A DNA stretch of 64,000 nt from Eretmocerus hayati. Lineage: Eukaryota; Arthropoda; Insecta; Hymenoptera; Aphelinidae. Position numbers and translations under genes: made by a program. Location of the stretch: contig CM056741.1 of NCBI GenBank assembly GCA_029851415.1, positions 180,093,021 to 180,157,020 on the forward strand, read 5' to 3'. This document shows positions 12,801 to 23,600 of this stretch, in pieces (position 1 is the first letter of the stretch; the number at the start of each line of letters is the position of its first letter). The notes beneath the pieces were generated by a model. That model saw only the letters and a program-made list of their open reading frames with translations. It was not told the origin of the DNA and did no database searches.

Positions 12801-15800
12801 AAGTTGTGCAGTGGCTAAAGGAAAACTGGTCATAATTGACGGTCCAACTTCACCAGCTGTCCCAGAACCACTTGAACCACCATTTCCACCGCCACACAGT
12901 AAACTTGAACTTGGAACCTGAGCCAATACACCATTTTCCAAAGCTGGAGGTGTGGCACACACAGCCGAAAATTTATCTCTGTCATCAAGACTTGAACCGG
13001 CCAACCATTTGGCAAACTCAGCCAGGCTGCAGTCGCAATTTAATGGATTTTCTGCCAAAGATAGACTTTTTAGACGAAGTTTGGATAAGGGAAGATCGTT
13101 AGTCAGCATGGTAATGTCGTTGTCATCAAGACGAAGATCCTCAAGGCTACGAAGTGGTACAACGAGGTCGGCAGTAAGAGAACGGAGATAGTTGTGAGTC
13201 AAATCGAGATATTTCAGCTTATCCAGGTGTGCTAAAGATGAGCTTGATACAGCGACGATATTGTTGTAGGCTAGTTCCAGGCGTTGGAGACTGGATAGAT
13301 GACGGAATGCGTGGTCTTCTAGTACGTCGATCTAAAATTGAAATAAAATGAGTATCTACTTTTATTTTTGGATCCTTTGTTATGACGAAGGTTAGGTATT
13401 GGAGCAGTTTATTTTCAGATCTCCAAAGCACCGCGGATGGATTTTTCTCGCACGAATAAATTGTTTGAAAAAAGGATGCAATCATCGAAATGGAAATTTT
13501 GAAAGTTTCAACATGCCTGCTGATAAAGGACTTATTACAAAAATACATATGTTACTCAAATTTCAAACTTCACCCAACAGATTTCAAAGGAAAGTTGCAT
13601 GAGGTGTTGAAGCATTGCCGCACAGTGGAAAAGGTGGACATTTTTTAGATCAAAAGTTGAGTGACTTGAAATTTTGTTGCTTTTGACCTAAACAATTTTT
13701 TTATTTTTTACTGTGAGACAAAGGCGATTCTCGCCTCAGTTTGGTACATGAATAATCAAAAATTTTCGTCTCTGTGAAGGAAGAGCTTTGGAACTGTTTT
13801 GGGTTTCAAAAAAATTAAATGTACGTATGTTATTAAATCTTCCATGGACACCAGAAGTTGCAGCTGAAAAAAAGCACGCCAAACGCTCTAATTTCATGTA
13901 ATAGCACATTATTTGCCTCGAGTGCGTACGCCCCGTTCGGTGGCTAATGCAGATTATTTCCTGAACGAAGCGAGGGGGAATAAGTTCTCTACGCCCGAAA
14001 TGGAGCCTGGGAGCACAGGGAAATTATGATTTTTCATCATGAGAACCCTCATACTGCGTTCGAACATGGAAAACGGTTATTGAATTTAGGATGATGGAAA
14101 AAGTATTCGGGTACCAAGACTAGACGTTTGAATGAGTTAATCTGGAGCTGCTTTCGGATGCGATTCAATAACATTATCACCCAAAAGTGAGTCATTGAAT
14201 CAGCCCATCAACAAAATTTGGTATTTTCCCTCGACAATCCGACAATTACTTCCAATTCCCGTTCTAAAAAATAAAAAATTCACAGTTAATCACTACATCT
14301 GACAGCTCCATCATCATTTAGTTTATTTAAGGGCATGTGAAAGCCAACTTTTACCGACGACCCTAACCACTGACAAATCGATTTTTTTCCCGAGTTCTAC
14401 GGTGAATCTCAAAAAAGTGATTCCAAGTATGGAAGCTTTAGAATCAGATCTATCATTCAAAAAAAGAATCGAGTTGATCGGTTGAATATTGCCTTCAAAC
14501 TTTGGTTTCGAAGTTGACCATTGCATGAGAAAATACTCACACGCCTGACTTCGAAACCAAAGTTTGAAGGCAATATCCAATCAATTATATCGATTCTTTT
14601 TTCAAATGATAGATCACATCCGAAAGCTTCCATACTTGGGAGTACTTTTTCCGAAATCGTCCTCAAAGAGTTCAGAAAATGATCAGAAGTATGACATTGC
14701 GGAAGGCCCATGAGCTGTGATTTTGGCTGAGTCGAGGCAAGGTTGGGTTAGGTCATCTACCGCCCACACCAGCTGTTGTTATTGTTTTGAATGAACGATG
14801 ATGGACTGTCGTGAGTTGTCGCGCGGTACTTATATTTGACTTGCACATAATAAAAATCAGGAACAGAAAATTCATTCGTTGGCAAAACTTTATGAAAAAT
14901 AGTAATAACTTTGTTCATATCTGAGGAGAACCAATCCAAGTATTGACAATCTGAGTGACAATCCTGTTTCTTGAGGCAATTACTTGCTCCTTGATTTGAA
15001 AAGCAGTGAATATATAAGAGTGACAGTGATAATCATTCTGAGCCTTGAAGTGACTTAGTAATTAACAGAAACAGTAATGTGAGGCAAGGCCTTATTGATA
15101 TTGACATCCAAATCTGAGCCTTTCGAGGTATGGAATTGTCTTTCGTGGACATCAGATATTTATATACAGAATGTGGAGTTAGCATTACTCAAGATATTGA
15201 TAAAGTTATACACTAAAACAGATCAGAGAAGAAACCATTTGATCGATAAACTGAGTAGAAAGGCATGCTTCCACCAAACTTGCAAAAAATGCTATCTCTA
15301 CACAGATTCATGAGATAGCTTATCAGATAGGTTTACAACCTTTCGGTCTCACCAAACTTTAGCTATTTGTGCTATGAATGTATTGATGCAGCTCAGAATG
15401 TTCCTGTAATGTGAAGGCCTCCAGATGATATCATAACAAACTAATGATTCTGTTTGATGTTTCAACAACAATATGTCAAAATACTTGGTGAAAATAGCGA
15501 GCACAGGTAAGTCTTAGAGCAGAAGTAAATATTTGGAGTATGCAACAAGCTTCAATTTGTGTTTACTAAAATCCCTGTACTATAGAGGGGTGAATCCACA
15601 TTCATTCATTTAGATCTATTGAGCATTAGAGCTTAGTCTTGGAAATTTTGTGACCCGGAGTTGGAAAGTCACAAGGTGGATTTCACTCTACAAAGAATGA
15701 AATGATAAAATTGAGAATCTTATTGTCATGAGTTGATCACTGGAACATATTTGATTGATCTCACCATGTTACTAAAGGTTTCAACTAGAATATCTTAAAA

Positions 15801-18800
15801 TTACCAAGATCAAATGGCGCACCCGGGTGACTCTTAGAGCAAAAGTAAATGAGTGGTCATTGCTATGAGATCCAACTTTTGTCTGCTGAGATCCCTGTAT
15901 TTTAGAGGGGTGATTTCATATTCACTTTTTTGAATCTATTGAGAATTGGCTCAGTTGTGGAGCTTTTGTGACTTGAAATTGGGAACTTAGATGGTAAATT
16001 CCATAATACCATGGATTTATTGGTGGAATTCAGAAACTCATTGTTATTTGTGTGCCCTTATATTATCTCTGATCAATCTCATCATTCTTCTCAAGGTTTC
16101 AACCAGAATACCTTGAAGTATTTGTTCAGAATAGCTTGCTTGAGTGACTTCGAAAGCAAAAGCTGATCTTGGGTATGCTACGAGCTCCCAATTATGTTTG
16201 TATTCCAGCGGTGTGATTTCATCTTCATTTCAAGGAATGTCATGAATGTATGTACTCCAATAATATCTTCATAGCTTCTATCTGTATTTACTGATTTCTA
16301 GTTGTTTATTATTAATCTTGAACTTTGTATCCCAAAATTTTTGGAACAAATTATCTTTGTCGAGTTGCTCCGCATGAAATTCTGGAATTGATTTGAGTCT
16401 CAAATAGAGTCGAATTTGAGTCTACAATCTGAATAATACATTCAATACAATCTGAAGAATACCTAAAACATGAGTAGTGATACTAACATCAAGAATTCTT
16501 TCAGGTCCAGCGGTAACATTAATACATGACTTTGGCCAACGAGAGGCAGTTAGGTGTCAGAATCAAAACAGATTTGAACAGGTTTTCTTTTCTTGGAACT
16601 GACAAAGTAACTCAAGGATGTGTAGAGATGTGCATACGAGTGATTGCTTGGAGAAAAAGTTACCAAGGAAAATATTTCTGCAAAAATCACTTCACTTAAA
16701 ATGAATACACATAGTACAAAAATGTGTTTTTAAGAGTGAAAGTGATAGTTCAGCAAAAATGACACATAAAAAATATACTTGAATGCAAGTATATAGAAAA
16801 TGTGAGCCCCAGCAGAATTATCATTAGATGTCGCATAAAAAATATACTTGAATGCAAGTATATAGAAAATGTGAGCCCCACCAGAATCATCACTAGATGT
16901 CACATAAAAAATATACTTGAATGCAAGTATATAGAAAATGTGAGCCCCACCAGAATTATCATTAGATGTCGCATAAAAAATATACTTGAATGCAAGTATA
17001 TACAAAATGTGAGCCCCACCAGAATCATCACTAGATGTCACATAAAAAATATACTTGAAAGTATATAAAAAATGTGAACGGGAACCTTTATTCTCCGCAT
17101 CAGTAATCTCCATCATCATCAGTATAACTTGCAGATAGCAAGGTATTCAGTCATGAGTCTATGTATGCATCAAGAAGCATGGACTCGAGCATAGAGATAC
17201 AGCTATTATGTATAAATCAGGTCGTATTGCGACTGATATGTTGACTAATCGTCGAGTTACATTCTCTCCTAAGTCACGATACCCCTCCGCCCCCGTCCTT
17301 ATGATATATATAAGGATATCTCACCCAACCTTCCTTGCTCATAGCACGGTCCGCTCAGTCGGTAAAAGTCAGCTTTCACATGCCCTTAAAGCATCCTCAA
17401 ATGAATTTTTTACCTTCCAACGATAATAAAATTCATCATACACGGTAAAGAAAAACTCTACTCAATCAACGGCGTCAACTCGGCCAAATTTGGAAATTCA
17501 ATTTGGTTTGATTCAATGAATATTAATGAGGTACCATCGAGTAACGAAAAATGTAAAAGGGAAAGAAGAAATAGTTTTTTTTCACGCTCCATCTTCGAAC
17601 GCATATTTAAAAATACAGGCACACCACCAGATAAGAGCATCTTAGTCGACTTTCAAGCGACAAGCCAAGATCGGAACGACTAAACTCATTCGGAAATCAT
17701 CAATTTTGTCTTAGCTAACCAAGGAAGAAAGAGAGAGACGGAGAAAGCGAATCAAATTATCCATCTTTTTATTTCGGTCATTAAAATAACGAGCGTCGGC
17801 CAATCAACGCTACTACCTTAACTTCCACTACATATACTATATACTCTTTGGGGCCCTATACACCAGAAGTTCCCCCCCCCCCCCCCCCCATCAGAATACA
17901 GACCAACATAAGATTACAGGACAGAAGGAACACATATACAGAAGGAGGATCAAAAAAAAAAGAGGGGGATAAAACAAACAGAATAAAAGCTTAACTAGCG
18001 CGTTGTGCTGCATACCTGATTGTTTGAAAGGCAGAGAGACGATAAATTCTTGAGTCCCATTAGAGCGCCTTGTTGAACATTTTTTATTTCATTTTCAGCA
18101 AGGCTCAGGTAGCGAAGTTTTGGCATCTGTGGTAGAACTGAAGGACCAAGGGGTCCGTTCAATCGATTCGACGAAAGATCCAATTCTTCGAGATTTCGCA
18201 AACCTCGCAAAGCTGATAACGCAACGCCACTTTGAAGACGATTCCCTCGGAGTTTGAGATTTTTTAAACCTGGCATTGATACTAGAGCTTGAGCTGTCAG
18301 TTGAGATAGCTGATTTCCTGATAGATCTAAGTATGTCACGTTGCTGAGGCCCTGTGGAAAATTTTTGATTTATTAGTACATATGATGATTTATTGGTGTC
18401 TGTAAGTCATATTTATTTGTAATATTGGAAATTTCCAAGAGCGAACGATGTTACTGACATAGTGAAACCTCAATATTTGAAATCTTTATAGTATGTGGAA
18501 AGTGCCCTATATAAGCCTGCCCCATATGATGAGAAACTTGCCGGGCTCAAAATAATTGATGTGTAGCCATGATATTTGCACTTTTTTGACTTATTGACTT
18601 ACAGTTGTACTCGTTTGATTCAAGAAAATTGATCATTCGAACGACAATGCATTTATTCTTACGAAAAATTCTCATGATTTGGATTGACAGAATAAGTGTT
18701 TCAGTATTTTACAATAGCTACATGTTAAACTTCAATTTTCCATCGTTTCAAACTAAAGGATCAAATCTTATGATTTATCGATTCATATCATAGGTGAGTT

Positions 18801-21800
18801 ATCAAGGATGACAAAAACAGTACTACACAAAATTTCTCACGAGATAGAAAATTTTGCTCAAAATATGGGACCAAATCAACCCTTACGTGATTGCACAGAA
18901 AATTTCCAAGCTCTCGCAGAGCCTTGATTGATTCAGCGTATACGGGTCGATCAAGCGTTTTGACGCACATCGAGAGTGACGAAGATAGCTCCCACAATTA
19001 ATAATGAATTCCAAGTGAAATTTTTTCATGACAGTAGCAGTGATTTACCCTCGATTTCGATCGTTTTTGCGAGAGTTTTTAAACAGAAATTGGAAGATAA
19101 TTCTTCAAGATTGTGATCTCAACGGCGTCTTGCCTCTGCCATTTTTTATATTTCTACATCGCACTTTCACTCGAGAATTGCAGTCCCCGAATCTTTTAAG
19201 TTTTGTTTGTCGTCTCATTGCTTCCGTTCAAAGGAAGAACCGAAAGACAAAAGAAGAGGACCGAGAGGGGATAATTCGAGAAGAGGGTACCTAACGTCCG
19301 GCTAAATGAGACGGCTGTTGGAGACAATCCTTTCAAGTAACGATCTGCAACTGACTTCGATCGGTCTTCTCTACTCCTTACAATGAATGTGAGTACGGCA
19401 GACTTTTAAATTTGAGATAATACTGTCGAGCTTGTACTGATGAGAATAATCTTCATGAATTTAGAACAGGCTATATTGAATGCTCAGTATGGAATCCAGC
19501 CTACTGTGATAAAATGTTCAAAAGCTTCGACTTATACAGCTGGTTATGGTCCACCTGGTAATATGCACATACTCACTTTGTTCTTGATTTATCTGCAACT
19601 TCATGAGAAAAGTTGATAAACATCCGATTGAAAGATAAGTAAAAAACGATTCAGATTTTATGGTGAGACTGTTGGGCATGATTCCGTGCACCATGTCTTC
19701 GAAAAATAAGAATATGAATTTCATCGAAATCATGTAAAATACAAAATCATTGTCAATTCTCGCAGAGAAGAGAATATGAATAGTTTTTGCCAAAACGAAG
19801 CTAGATCTTCAATATTTTTTGAGTAATGTGATTGCGAAACATTCATATAAATAAAAATTTCTCAAGCTCGTCGAGTTAGTTTCGACAGCTTATGCACGAT
19901 GAGTAAATGAATACGTTTGACTCTTTTGATGTATTAGACCGATTTCTCCTGTCGAAGATTCAACTGACCGGATGAGTAGTTACAGTTCTATTTCAACCGA
20001 CTTTGAGAGCGGTTCTGTCGGAGTCTACTTAGGATAACTTTGAATAAAAGAAGTACACACATCCATCATATCGAACACCTTCACAGAATAAAAATGTTTG
20101 GTATGCACCCAAATATTGTAATACCTATGATAAATCAAATATACATACGTAGAAGGCCGTGGCTTCGAGACTCCTGAGTTTGTTGTGGGACAGATCGAGT
20201 CTTTGGAGTGAGGGCAACCTCGAAAGTGCAGAAGTGGGCACAGCATCTAGTAAATTATTGGGCAAACCCAAGGCTAGAAGAGGCTGACTAAATGCTCTCT
20301 CGTTAAGCCGTCGAAGCTCACCCGTCGATAAAACTAGTCCGTGCAAAGCTACCCCTCGTAGAACATCCGCCGGCAGTGCTGATAAACCTGTAGCCGTCAC
20401 GTCTAGAAGTGATATCGTCGGCTGTGGTTTACCATCCTCTTTACGTCGCAGTTGCTCTTCAATTACCTAGAAAATCAATCAAATATTTCAATAAGTGGAT
20501 TCAGTATGAAATAATTTTGAAAATTTTTTGTGGAAATTCGAAATGTTGTTTTTCGGCACACTGATATCGAAAGCCAATGATTTTCCGCCCCGATCCCGGG
20601 GCAGGAAATGCTGCAATGCCGCCCAGGCCAGAGCCCAGAACTGCTCAGGCTGCGCCCTCGGGCCACTACATTGCATGCTCACTATTCTAACCTGTACTCA
20701 CGGCGAAGCGGCATTTTGCCCCAAAATCGTGTCGGAAAGCATAGAATTTCGATACAAGTGTGACCGAAAAACAGTGTATGCACCTCGGGACAAAAATAAC
20801 CCATCATCAAGGGTATACAACCCTCGCCTACCGACTCGTGCGGCAACCTACCCGGGCCGCGATGTGTCACTTTCGGCCCTTGTCGCGTAATGTACTATTA
20901 TTCAAGGTAAGTATGCCTACTTTGCCGCCATCATTTTCGTTTTGCTTACTATTTCAGCCCCTTCTAACATTTTTCTACAATTTCGGCTCATTTTGAAGCT
21001 TGCTCTAAGACCTATAGAATGAGTTGAAGCACGTTTGATTTTAACTGATTGAAGTCGAACTATTTCAGTGTTTGAAAAAGATTTTTTTTGAGTTTCCGAT
21101 TGATAAATGAGATGGGTTTTTGTGAAACCAGGATATCTCGTATTTCGGGTTCCAGATAATGATGTTCTTAGCTAATTTTGTAGCTTCTCTCAAACCGGTT
21201 CATATGATTCGAGGTAACTAGATAAATTCCCATGGGGTGAACAAGAGATCCAGAAAAATACTATGGGGACTAAATAGGTACATTGCACTCTTTTGAGTGA
21301 TATGCTCGTAAAATCGGCAAAGAACATTCTAAAGTTGAAACAAGGACAAAGAAAATAAGTCAAAATACACTAAAATTGGTTGAACCAGTATTTTTTCACG
21401 TCAGTTTTACTGGGCGGCCGTTTTACTGTCCGAGCAAAGGAATAAAGTCAAAAGTTGCAAATACAATATTTTTGTTCTGAAGAACGCAGAGGCGAGCGCA
21501 GAGGTGCAGCATGATTTATGGGGCAAATTTTTCCCGACATCTTGGCACTAGAGGCACATCAGGCCCACTCGCCATAGAGCCATTTTCTATTTTTGTAATT
21601 TGGGCAGCACGCATTTGTATGAGCTTGCGGATAAGATATATTCTTCGGGATTCTGAAATATAATCTCTGTAGTGTGTTGTAAGGTAAAAATTCCTTCACG
21701 TGGAAACACCACAGCGACATCATCAGCAAAGCCAGCGCACACACAGGAAATACGCGCGCCGAATTTGAATTGGCCAAGCCACGCCAACGATGTCATACGG

Positions 21801-23581
21801 CCCGCATAGGGTAAGGATGTTCTAAGTTAATTCATCAGGATCTTCCTATAAATATATTGCACACCCATCGTTTGCGTCCGAATGATTCGCAAGAATCGGT
21901 GAAATATGTCCTCGAAACGGACACATTACCCGCACCCTCTGGTTGACCGATTGACGATTAGACATGCAACTGATGACGTCCGTGTACGCAATCGAGCCCG
22001 CAAATCACGGGATGTAACTGTTTCTAGGCTCTCTGCGTTGCCTGTTACGATAGCATCGAACATGTATACATCTTTAGGTCCCATACGTGAATTTAAAATA
22101 GATAGTGTGCTTGAATTGTATAATGAAGGAGTAGTCAATCGACGGGCTTTTTCGTGATGCGATGGGCAAATCGTGTTTTGAATTTTGAAATGGATTTCTA
22201 GTAAGAGAGGTTAGGTAGATGTATCGGATTGACGAATAAATTGTGCGATGAGTTCATTGAAATAGGTATTGTCAGATTTTGTATGACGTGATCTTCGACT
22301 TTTTGGTTTCTTCAATTTCAGACTGATTGATTCACGTTGGGCATAATATCTCTTGCTCGTGTTGACTCTTGTTAAATTGATTCATGATTTATTGATTAGT
22401 GCTGTTCGTTTCATTTTTTACGCTAAAATCGGTAAGAACCGAGACGGATGAAGGAAAATTGGTGAGATTCTACTGGAGACTTTTGATATGTTCTGAAAAT
22501 GAGATGCTCTCAGATTGATTTTCATCGATTTCCTTTTCATAATTAATATGTCGCACACAGGGTGAACGACTATTGATGTGACATTCAGAAATATAGGGAA
22601 ATAGAGTTCTAAGATGAATGATTGTGTTCGTGTGTTCTTACAACATACGGGATCTAAATATGGCCAATTTCTAAAGAGGAATTATGATCAATGATATGTG
22701 TAGTTTCTGATCATCCTCGGTCATATTTCTGAACTGGTTGATTTTATATTTAACCACATCGCTAAGAGAACTAGATTCAAAACCAAAATACTTTTCATCC
22801 ATTCATAACTTGTTCGAATTCAGGCACTGACTCTGATGATAATGTATTTTTCATGAAAAATACATGAATACCCGAACAGGTCTATCAATACCTACTCTAA
22901 CTCAGTATGTGCGTGATATATGCCTCATATTGATATGGAATGCAGCAAATGGATATTACAAACTATTGGCGACGCGGCTAATTATCACGTATCGACCCAG
23001 TTATTACGAGTATGTACACTGAGAGAAAAATGAAGCGGCTGCTGTCTAAGATTCAAGTATTGTATATGTACCGATTACCATATCCAAATAGTCCATTGAC
23101 CATAGAATGATCACAGCCAAATGATTGTCAACCCAATAATATCGTTGAAAAAAAAAAAAAAAAATCTCACAAGCTTTGCAGATACGCACATGTATTACAC
23201 TCTCACATATCGGATAATGGGAATTATAAGTGCACATACCTGCAAGGCCGTAGAATCGCCGGTACATCGCAACGTGTGGGGCAGATCGCACGAGCACTCG
23301 ATTTCTCGACCCGTTATCTCTGGGCACTCCCACGCACTCGCCGACTGTACATCTTTGCCGGCCGGACCATCATCTTCTGTATTCGATGCACCATCCTCAA
23401 TCTTCAAGGCTGTACTTGTCGATGTTGTGGATGGTTCATCTTTTAAATTTGGCAAGATTGCTGGTGAAGATGGATCTTTTCTGTTGGTAATATTCATCGA
23501 GAGGCACTGGCAGCTCTGCAATGCAACCAATATGGTCATCGTTGTGTGGATGAGTGTCACTGATTTTAGTCGGATCTTCAT
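6240..23581 (-). CDS. LRR and FN3-like single-pass transmembrane protein (6 coding exons)
   Basis: Joining six exons (23581-23240, 20466-20149, 18351-18016, 13331-12792, 9115-8648, 6824-6240) gives about 862 residues, with every intron at phase 0. Domains: signal peptide at about 1-26; Ser/Thr/Asp-rich linker; LRR N-flank with Cys 86, 96, 98 and 106; leucine-rich repeats from about 130 to 425 with LxxLxLSxNxL spacing; LRR C-flank (NPLNCDCSL, about 428-478); two FN3-like segments over about 500-768; transmembrane helix about 771-795; and a 67-residue tail ending TTKL, which fits a class I PDZ ligand. The architecture is that of a cell-surface adhesion or recognition protein. The exact orthologue was not identified. 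A splice acceptor just before the ATG shows that at least one non-coding 5' exon exists further right. Introns 1, 3, 4 and 5 contain transposable elements. Confidence 0.85.
7495..8594. mobile_element. Tc1/mariner-type foldback MITE in LRR intron 5
   Basis: The ends start CACTGCC and finish GACCGGCAGTG, each next to TA (7493-7494 and 8595-8596), as expected for Tc1/mariner target duplication. The two halves are inverted copies: the CTCTCCTCACAGAAATTG-type block at about 7965-8045 is inverted at about 8208-8295. No transposase is present. The terminal sequence matches those of 9251-12490 and 33480-34255. Confidence 0.8.
8648..9115 (-). CDS. LRR gene coding exon 5 (FN3-like)
   Basis: Encodes about residues 513-668. 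The acceptor is CTGATTTTTCAG|GAGTTCC and the donor CTCAAG|GTTGGT. VDLLWRVDPCNERYTC and GHRYQYCIVI resemble FN3 strands. A run of seven or more Asp lies in the loop (LITDDDDDDD). The exon sits between two related foldback elements: one ends 53 bp past its donor, the other starts 135 bp before its acceptor. Confidence 0.8.
10054..12365 (-). mobile_element. Complete pogo/Tigger DNA transposon
   Basis: The 2312-bp element has terminal inverted repeats CAGTGAAACCTGTGTACATT on the left and, inverted on the right, CAGTAAAACCTGTTACATTG. TA flanks it on both sides (10052-10053 and 12366-12367), the expected target duplication. Subterminal copies of GGTGGCCAATGTAC lie at both ends: one near 10114, and about four between 12225 and 12350. 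Inside is an uninterrupted transposase gene on the minus strand. Its orientation matches transcription of the host LRR gene. Confidence 0.92.
10269..11858 (-). CDS. pogo/Tigger-family transposase, intact 529 codons
   Basis: Cuts and rejoins its own transposon ends in the nucleus. The N-terminus (about 8-50) is a CENP-B/psq-type helix-turn-helix (SHRKIAEQFSISKSTVGNI). A second CENPB/Tc5-type DNA-binding region spans about 75-135 (NGWLQSFLTRNNI). The DDE/D core has Asp173 (FNGDEGA), Asp281 (IIFVDNASSHK) and Asp312 (VQPLDQG), giving the DD30D spacing of the pogo group. The C-terminus has an acidic Ser-rich segment, then QSKISNFF (519-526), a PCNA-interacting-peptide pattern as known in Drosophila pogo. 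The length is normal for Tigger-like transposases and there is no stop or frameshift, so it may be recently active. A domesticated gene is unlikely because the transposon ends are preserved. Confidence 0.93.
   Translation of the reverse strand: MNRGKKRKYNELTIEKKKEVLDALSKGQSHRKIAEQFSISKSTVGNIADGSEKVLRLWNENCDGERKRKLRQTENERINIAMFEFFAKCRAANIPVSGPLLQTKALRVAESLNIDNFHASNGWLQSFLTRNNIQYCTLSGQSADADLQAATDWKSKLPEKTEGYELCDIFNGDEGAINYRQLLRKSYVAKDDPCKGGKLAKERLSVLFCCSATGEKLKPFVIGNSAYPRAFRENRVDINNLPVIWKSNQKAWMTSIYFTEWAKIVNIKMKLAGRKIIIFVDNASSHKCSMSFSNVKIEFLPPNLTSEVQPLDQGIIQNVKLNYRKLMLQHIVSKLETGIERTNFIKSISVYHAVRWIAAAWNEVSSTTILKCFKRAGFAQELNNDGLEADGNVRSASDVLGPIIEALPAELREDICSAQEIVGCDDHLQVHEESLSSPDAILESVLAGSSSRNVRSDDSDSEDSSLENVTSVPSYEEAQLHLKEFMKFASVHLPQCMSDLYNVNIEYEKELFSHKCPVQSKISNFFKPV
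12792..13331 (-). CDS. LRR gene coding exon 4 (last LRRs, LRR C-flank, start of FN3)
   Basis: Encodes about residues 333-512. The acceptor AATTTTAG precedes ATCGACG and the donor is CTCACC|GTGAGT. The last repeats (LKYLDLTHNYL, LEDLRLDDNDI) lead into the Cys-rich cap NPLNCDCSLAEFAKWL with later Cys in SAVCATPP and SLLCGG. A Gly/Ser linker then joins the membrane-proximal part. Confidence 0.86.
13907..14028. mobile_element. Short MITE, also present at 47182-47300
   Basis: A segment of about 120 bp with ends CATTATTTGCC and CAGGGAAATTATG. It is homologous, in opposite orientation, to 47182-47300, whose ends are cleaner (CATTATTGCCCTG and CAGGGCAATAATG). Shared inner words include GAGCGAAGCGAG-like and CGCCCGAAATGG. 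It lies in LRR intron 3. Confidence 0.6.
15469..16240. repeat. Diverged tandem array, about 320-bp period
   Basis: Three units align in order. The phrase CTTAGAGCARAAGTAAA occurs at 15513 and 15833, and its diverged form CTTCGAAAGCAAAAGC at 16148, giving steps of 320 and 315 bp. Each unit also carries GAGGGGTGA/GCGGTGTGATTTC and TTCAACYAGAATA words. It lies inside the TTAA-flanked element. Confidence 0.7.
16762..17066. repeat. 69-bp minisatellite with alternating variants
   Basis: The word GAATGCAAGT recurs at 16781, 16850, 16919 and 16988, an exact 69-bp step, with a shortened last copy. Two variants alternate (AGAATTATCATTAGATGTCG and AGAATCATCACTAGATGTCA), giving a 138-bp higher-order unit. 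Because 69 is a multiple of three, long frames appear on both strands; these are repeat artefacts. Confidence 0.9.
17872..17889. repeat. Poly-C tract (18 C)
   Basis: An uninterrupted run of 18 C in LRR intron 3. Confidence 0.9.
18016..18351 (-). CDS. LRR gene coding exon 3 (central LRRs)
   Basis: Encodes about residues 221-332. The acceptor is TTTTCCACAG|GGCCTC and the donor AATCAG|GTATGC. It contains four to five repeats, among them VTYLDLSGNQL, LEELDLSSNRL and LRYLSLAENEI. A C18 homopolymer lies in the intron about 130 bases past the donor. Confidence 0.87.
18352..20148. other. LRR intron 2, nothing recognised
   Basis: AT-rich intronic sequence between coding exons 3 and 2. Only short frames are seen, with no element ends or RNA genes recognised. 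Confidence 0.4.
20149..20466 (-). CDS. LRR gene coding exon 2 (first LRRs)
   Basis: Encodes about residues 115-220. The acceptor TTTTCTAG precedes GTAATTGAAG and the donor is TTCTAC|GTATGTA. Repeats such as LPSLQRLDLSHNKL give the canonical LRR pattern. The reading frame joins exons 1 and 3 without a shift. Confidence 0.85.
20904..21287. mobile_element. Diverged MITE of the AAGGTAAGTGTRCC family in LRR intron 1
   Basis: The left end AAGGTAAGTATGCCTACTTTG and right end GGGGACTAAATAGGTACATTGC are inverted relatives of the ends of 29940-31140 and 41727-42667. The interior shares TTCGGCTCATTTTGAAGCTT and GAGTTGAAGCACGTT-like words with those copies. It is more diverged than they are. Confidence 0.5.
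21288..23239. other. Rest of LRR intron 1, nothing recognised
   Basis: Intronic sequence with a poly-A run near 23148-23164 and short unconvincing frames. The first splice donor of the coding region (23239-23238) closes it. Confidence 0.35.
23240..23581 (-). CDS. LRR gene coding exon 1 (signal peptide, LRR N-flank)
   Basis: Encodes residues 1-114. The start Met begins a basic then hydrophobic leader (TILVALQSC) typical of a secretory signal. The exon then encodes an acidic, Ser/Thr-rich stretch and a Cys cluster (WECPEI, ECSCDLPHTLRC) like an LRR N-terminal cap. The donor is CAG|GTATGTG after residue 114. Upstream, TTCTGCTTTTCAG precedes GAAAATG, so translation starts just inside a spliced exon. 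Confidence 0.85.
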
Positions 23582-23585
23582 TTTC

Positions 23586-23600
23586 CTGAAAAGCAGAAAT
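23586..23600 (-). other. Splice acceptor in front of the LRR start codon
   Basis: On the minus strand TTATTTCTGCTTTTCAG is followed by GAAAATGAAG. The pyrimidine tract and AG form a strong acceptor four bases before the ATG, so a non-coding 5' exon must lie to the right of 23600. Confidence 0.7.

Larger units (their letters stand above)
14331..17385. mobile_element. 3.06-kb TTAA-flanked non-autonomous DNA element
   Basis: The ends are inverted copies of GGGCATGTGAAAGC(C/T)(A/G)ACTTTTACCGAC, directly flanked by TTAA (14327-14330 and 17386-17389). TTAA duplication is typical of the piggyBac and Kolobok superfamilies; which applies is not clear. The left part contains a hairpin (arms about 14415-14507 and 14556-14645). 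The interior carries a 320-bp tandem array and a 69-bp minisatellite. No transposase frame is present. A 407-bp relative lies at 30356-30762. Confidence 0.75.

Noticed and set aside
16742..17090. CRISPR-like array
   Set aside because: The units are head-to-tail repeats without unique spacers, in an animal intron.
16730..17119. Repeat protein on either strand
   Set aside because: A 69-bp period keeps any frame open, and there are no flanking exon signals.
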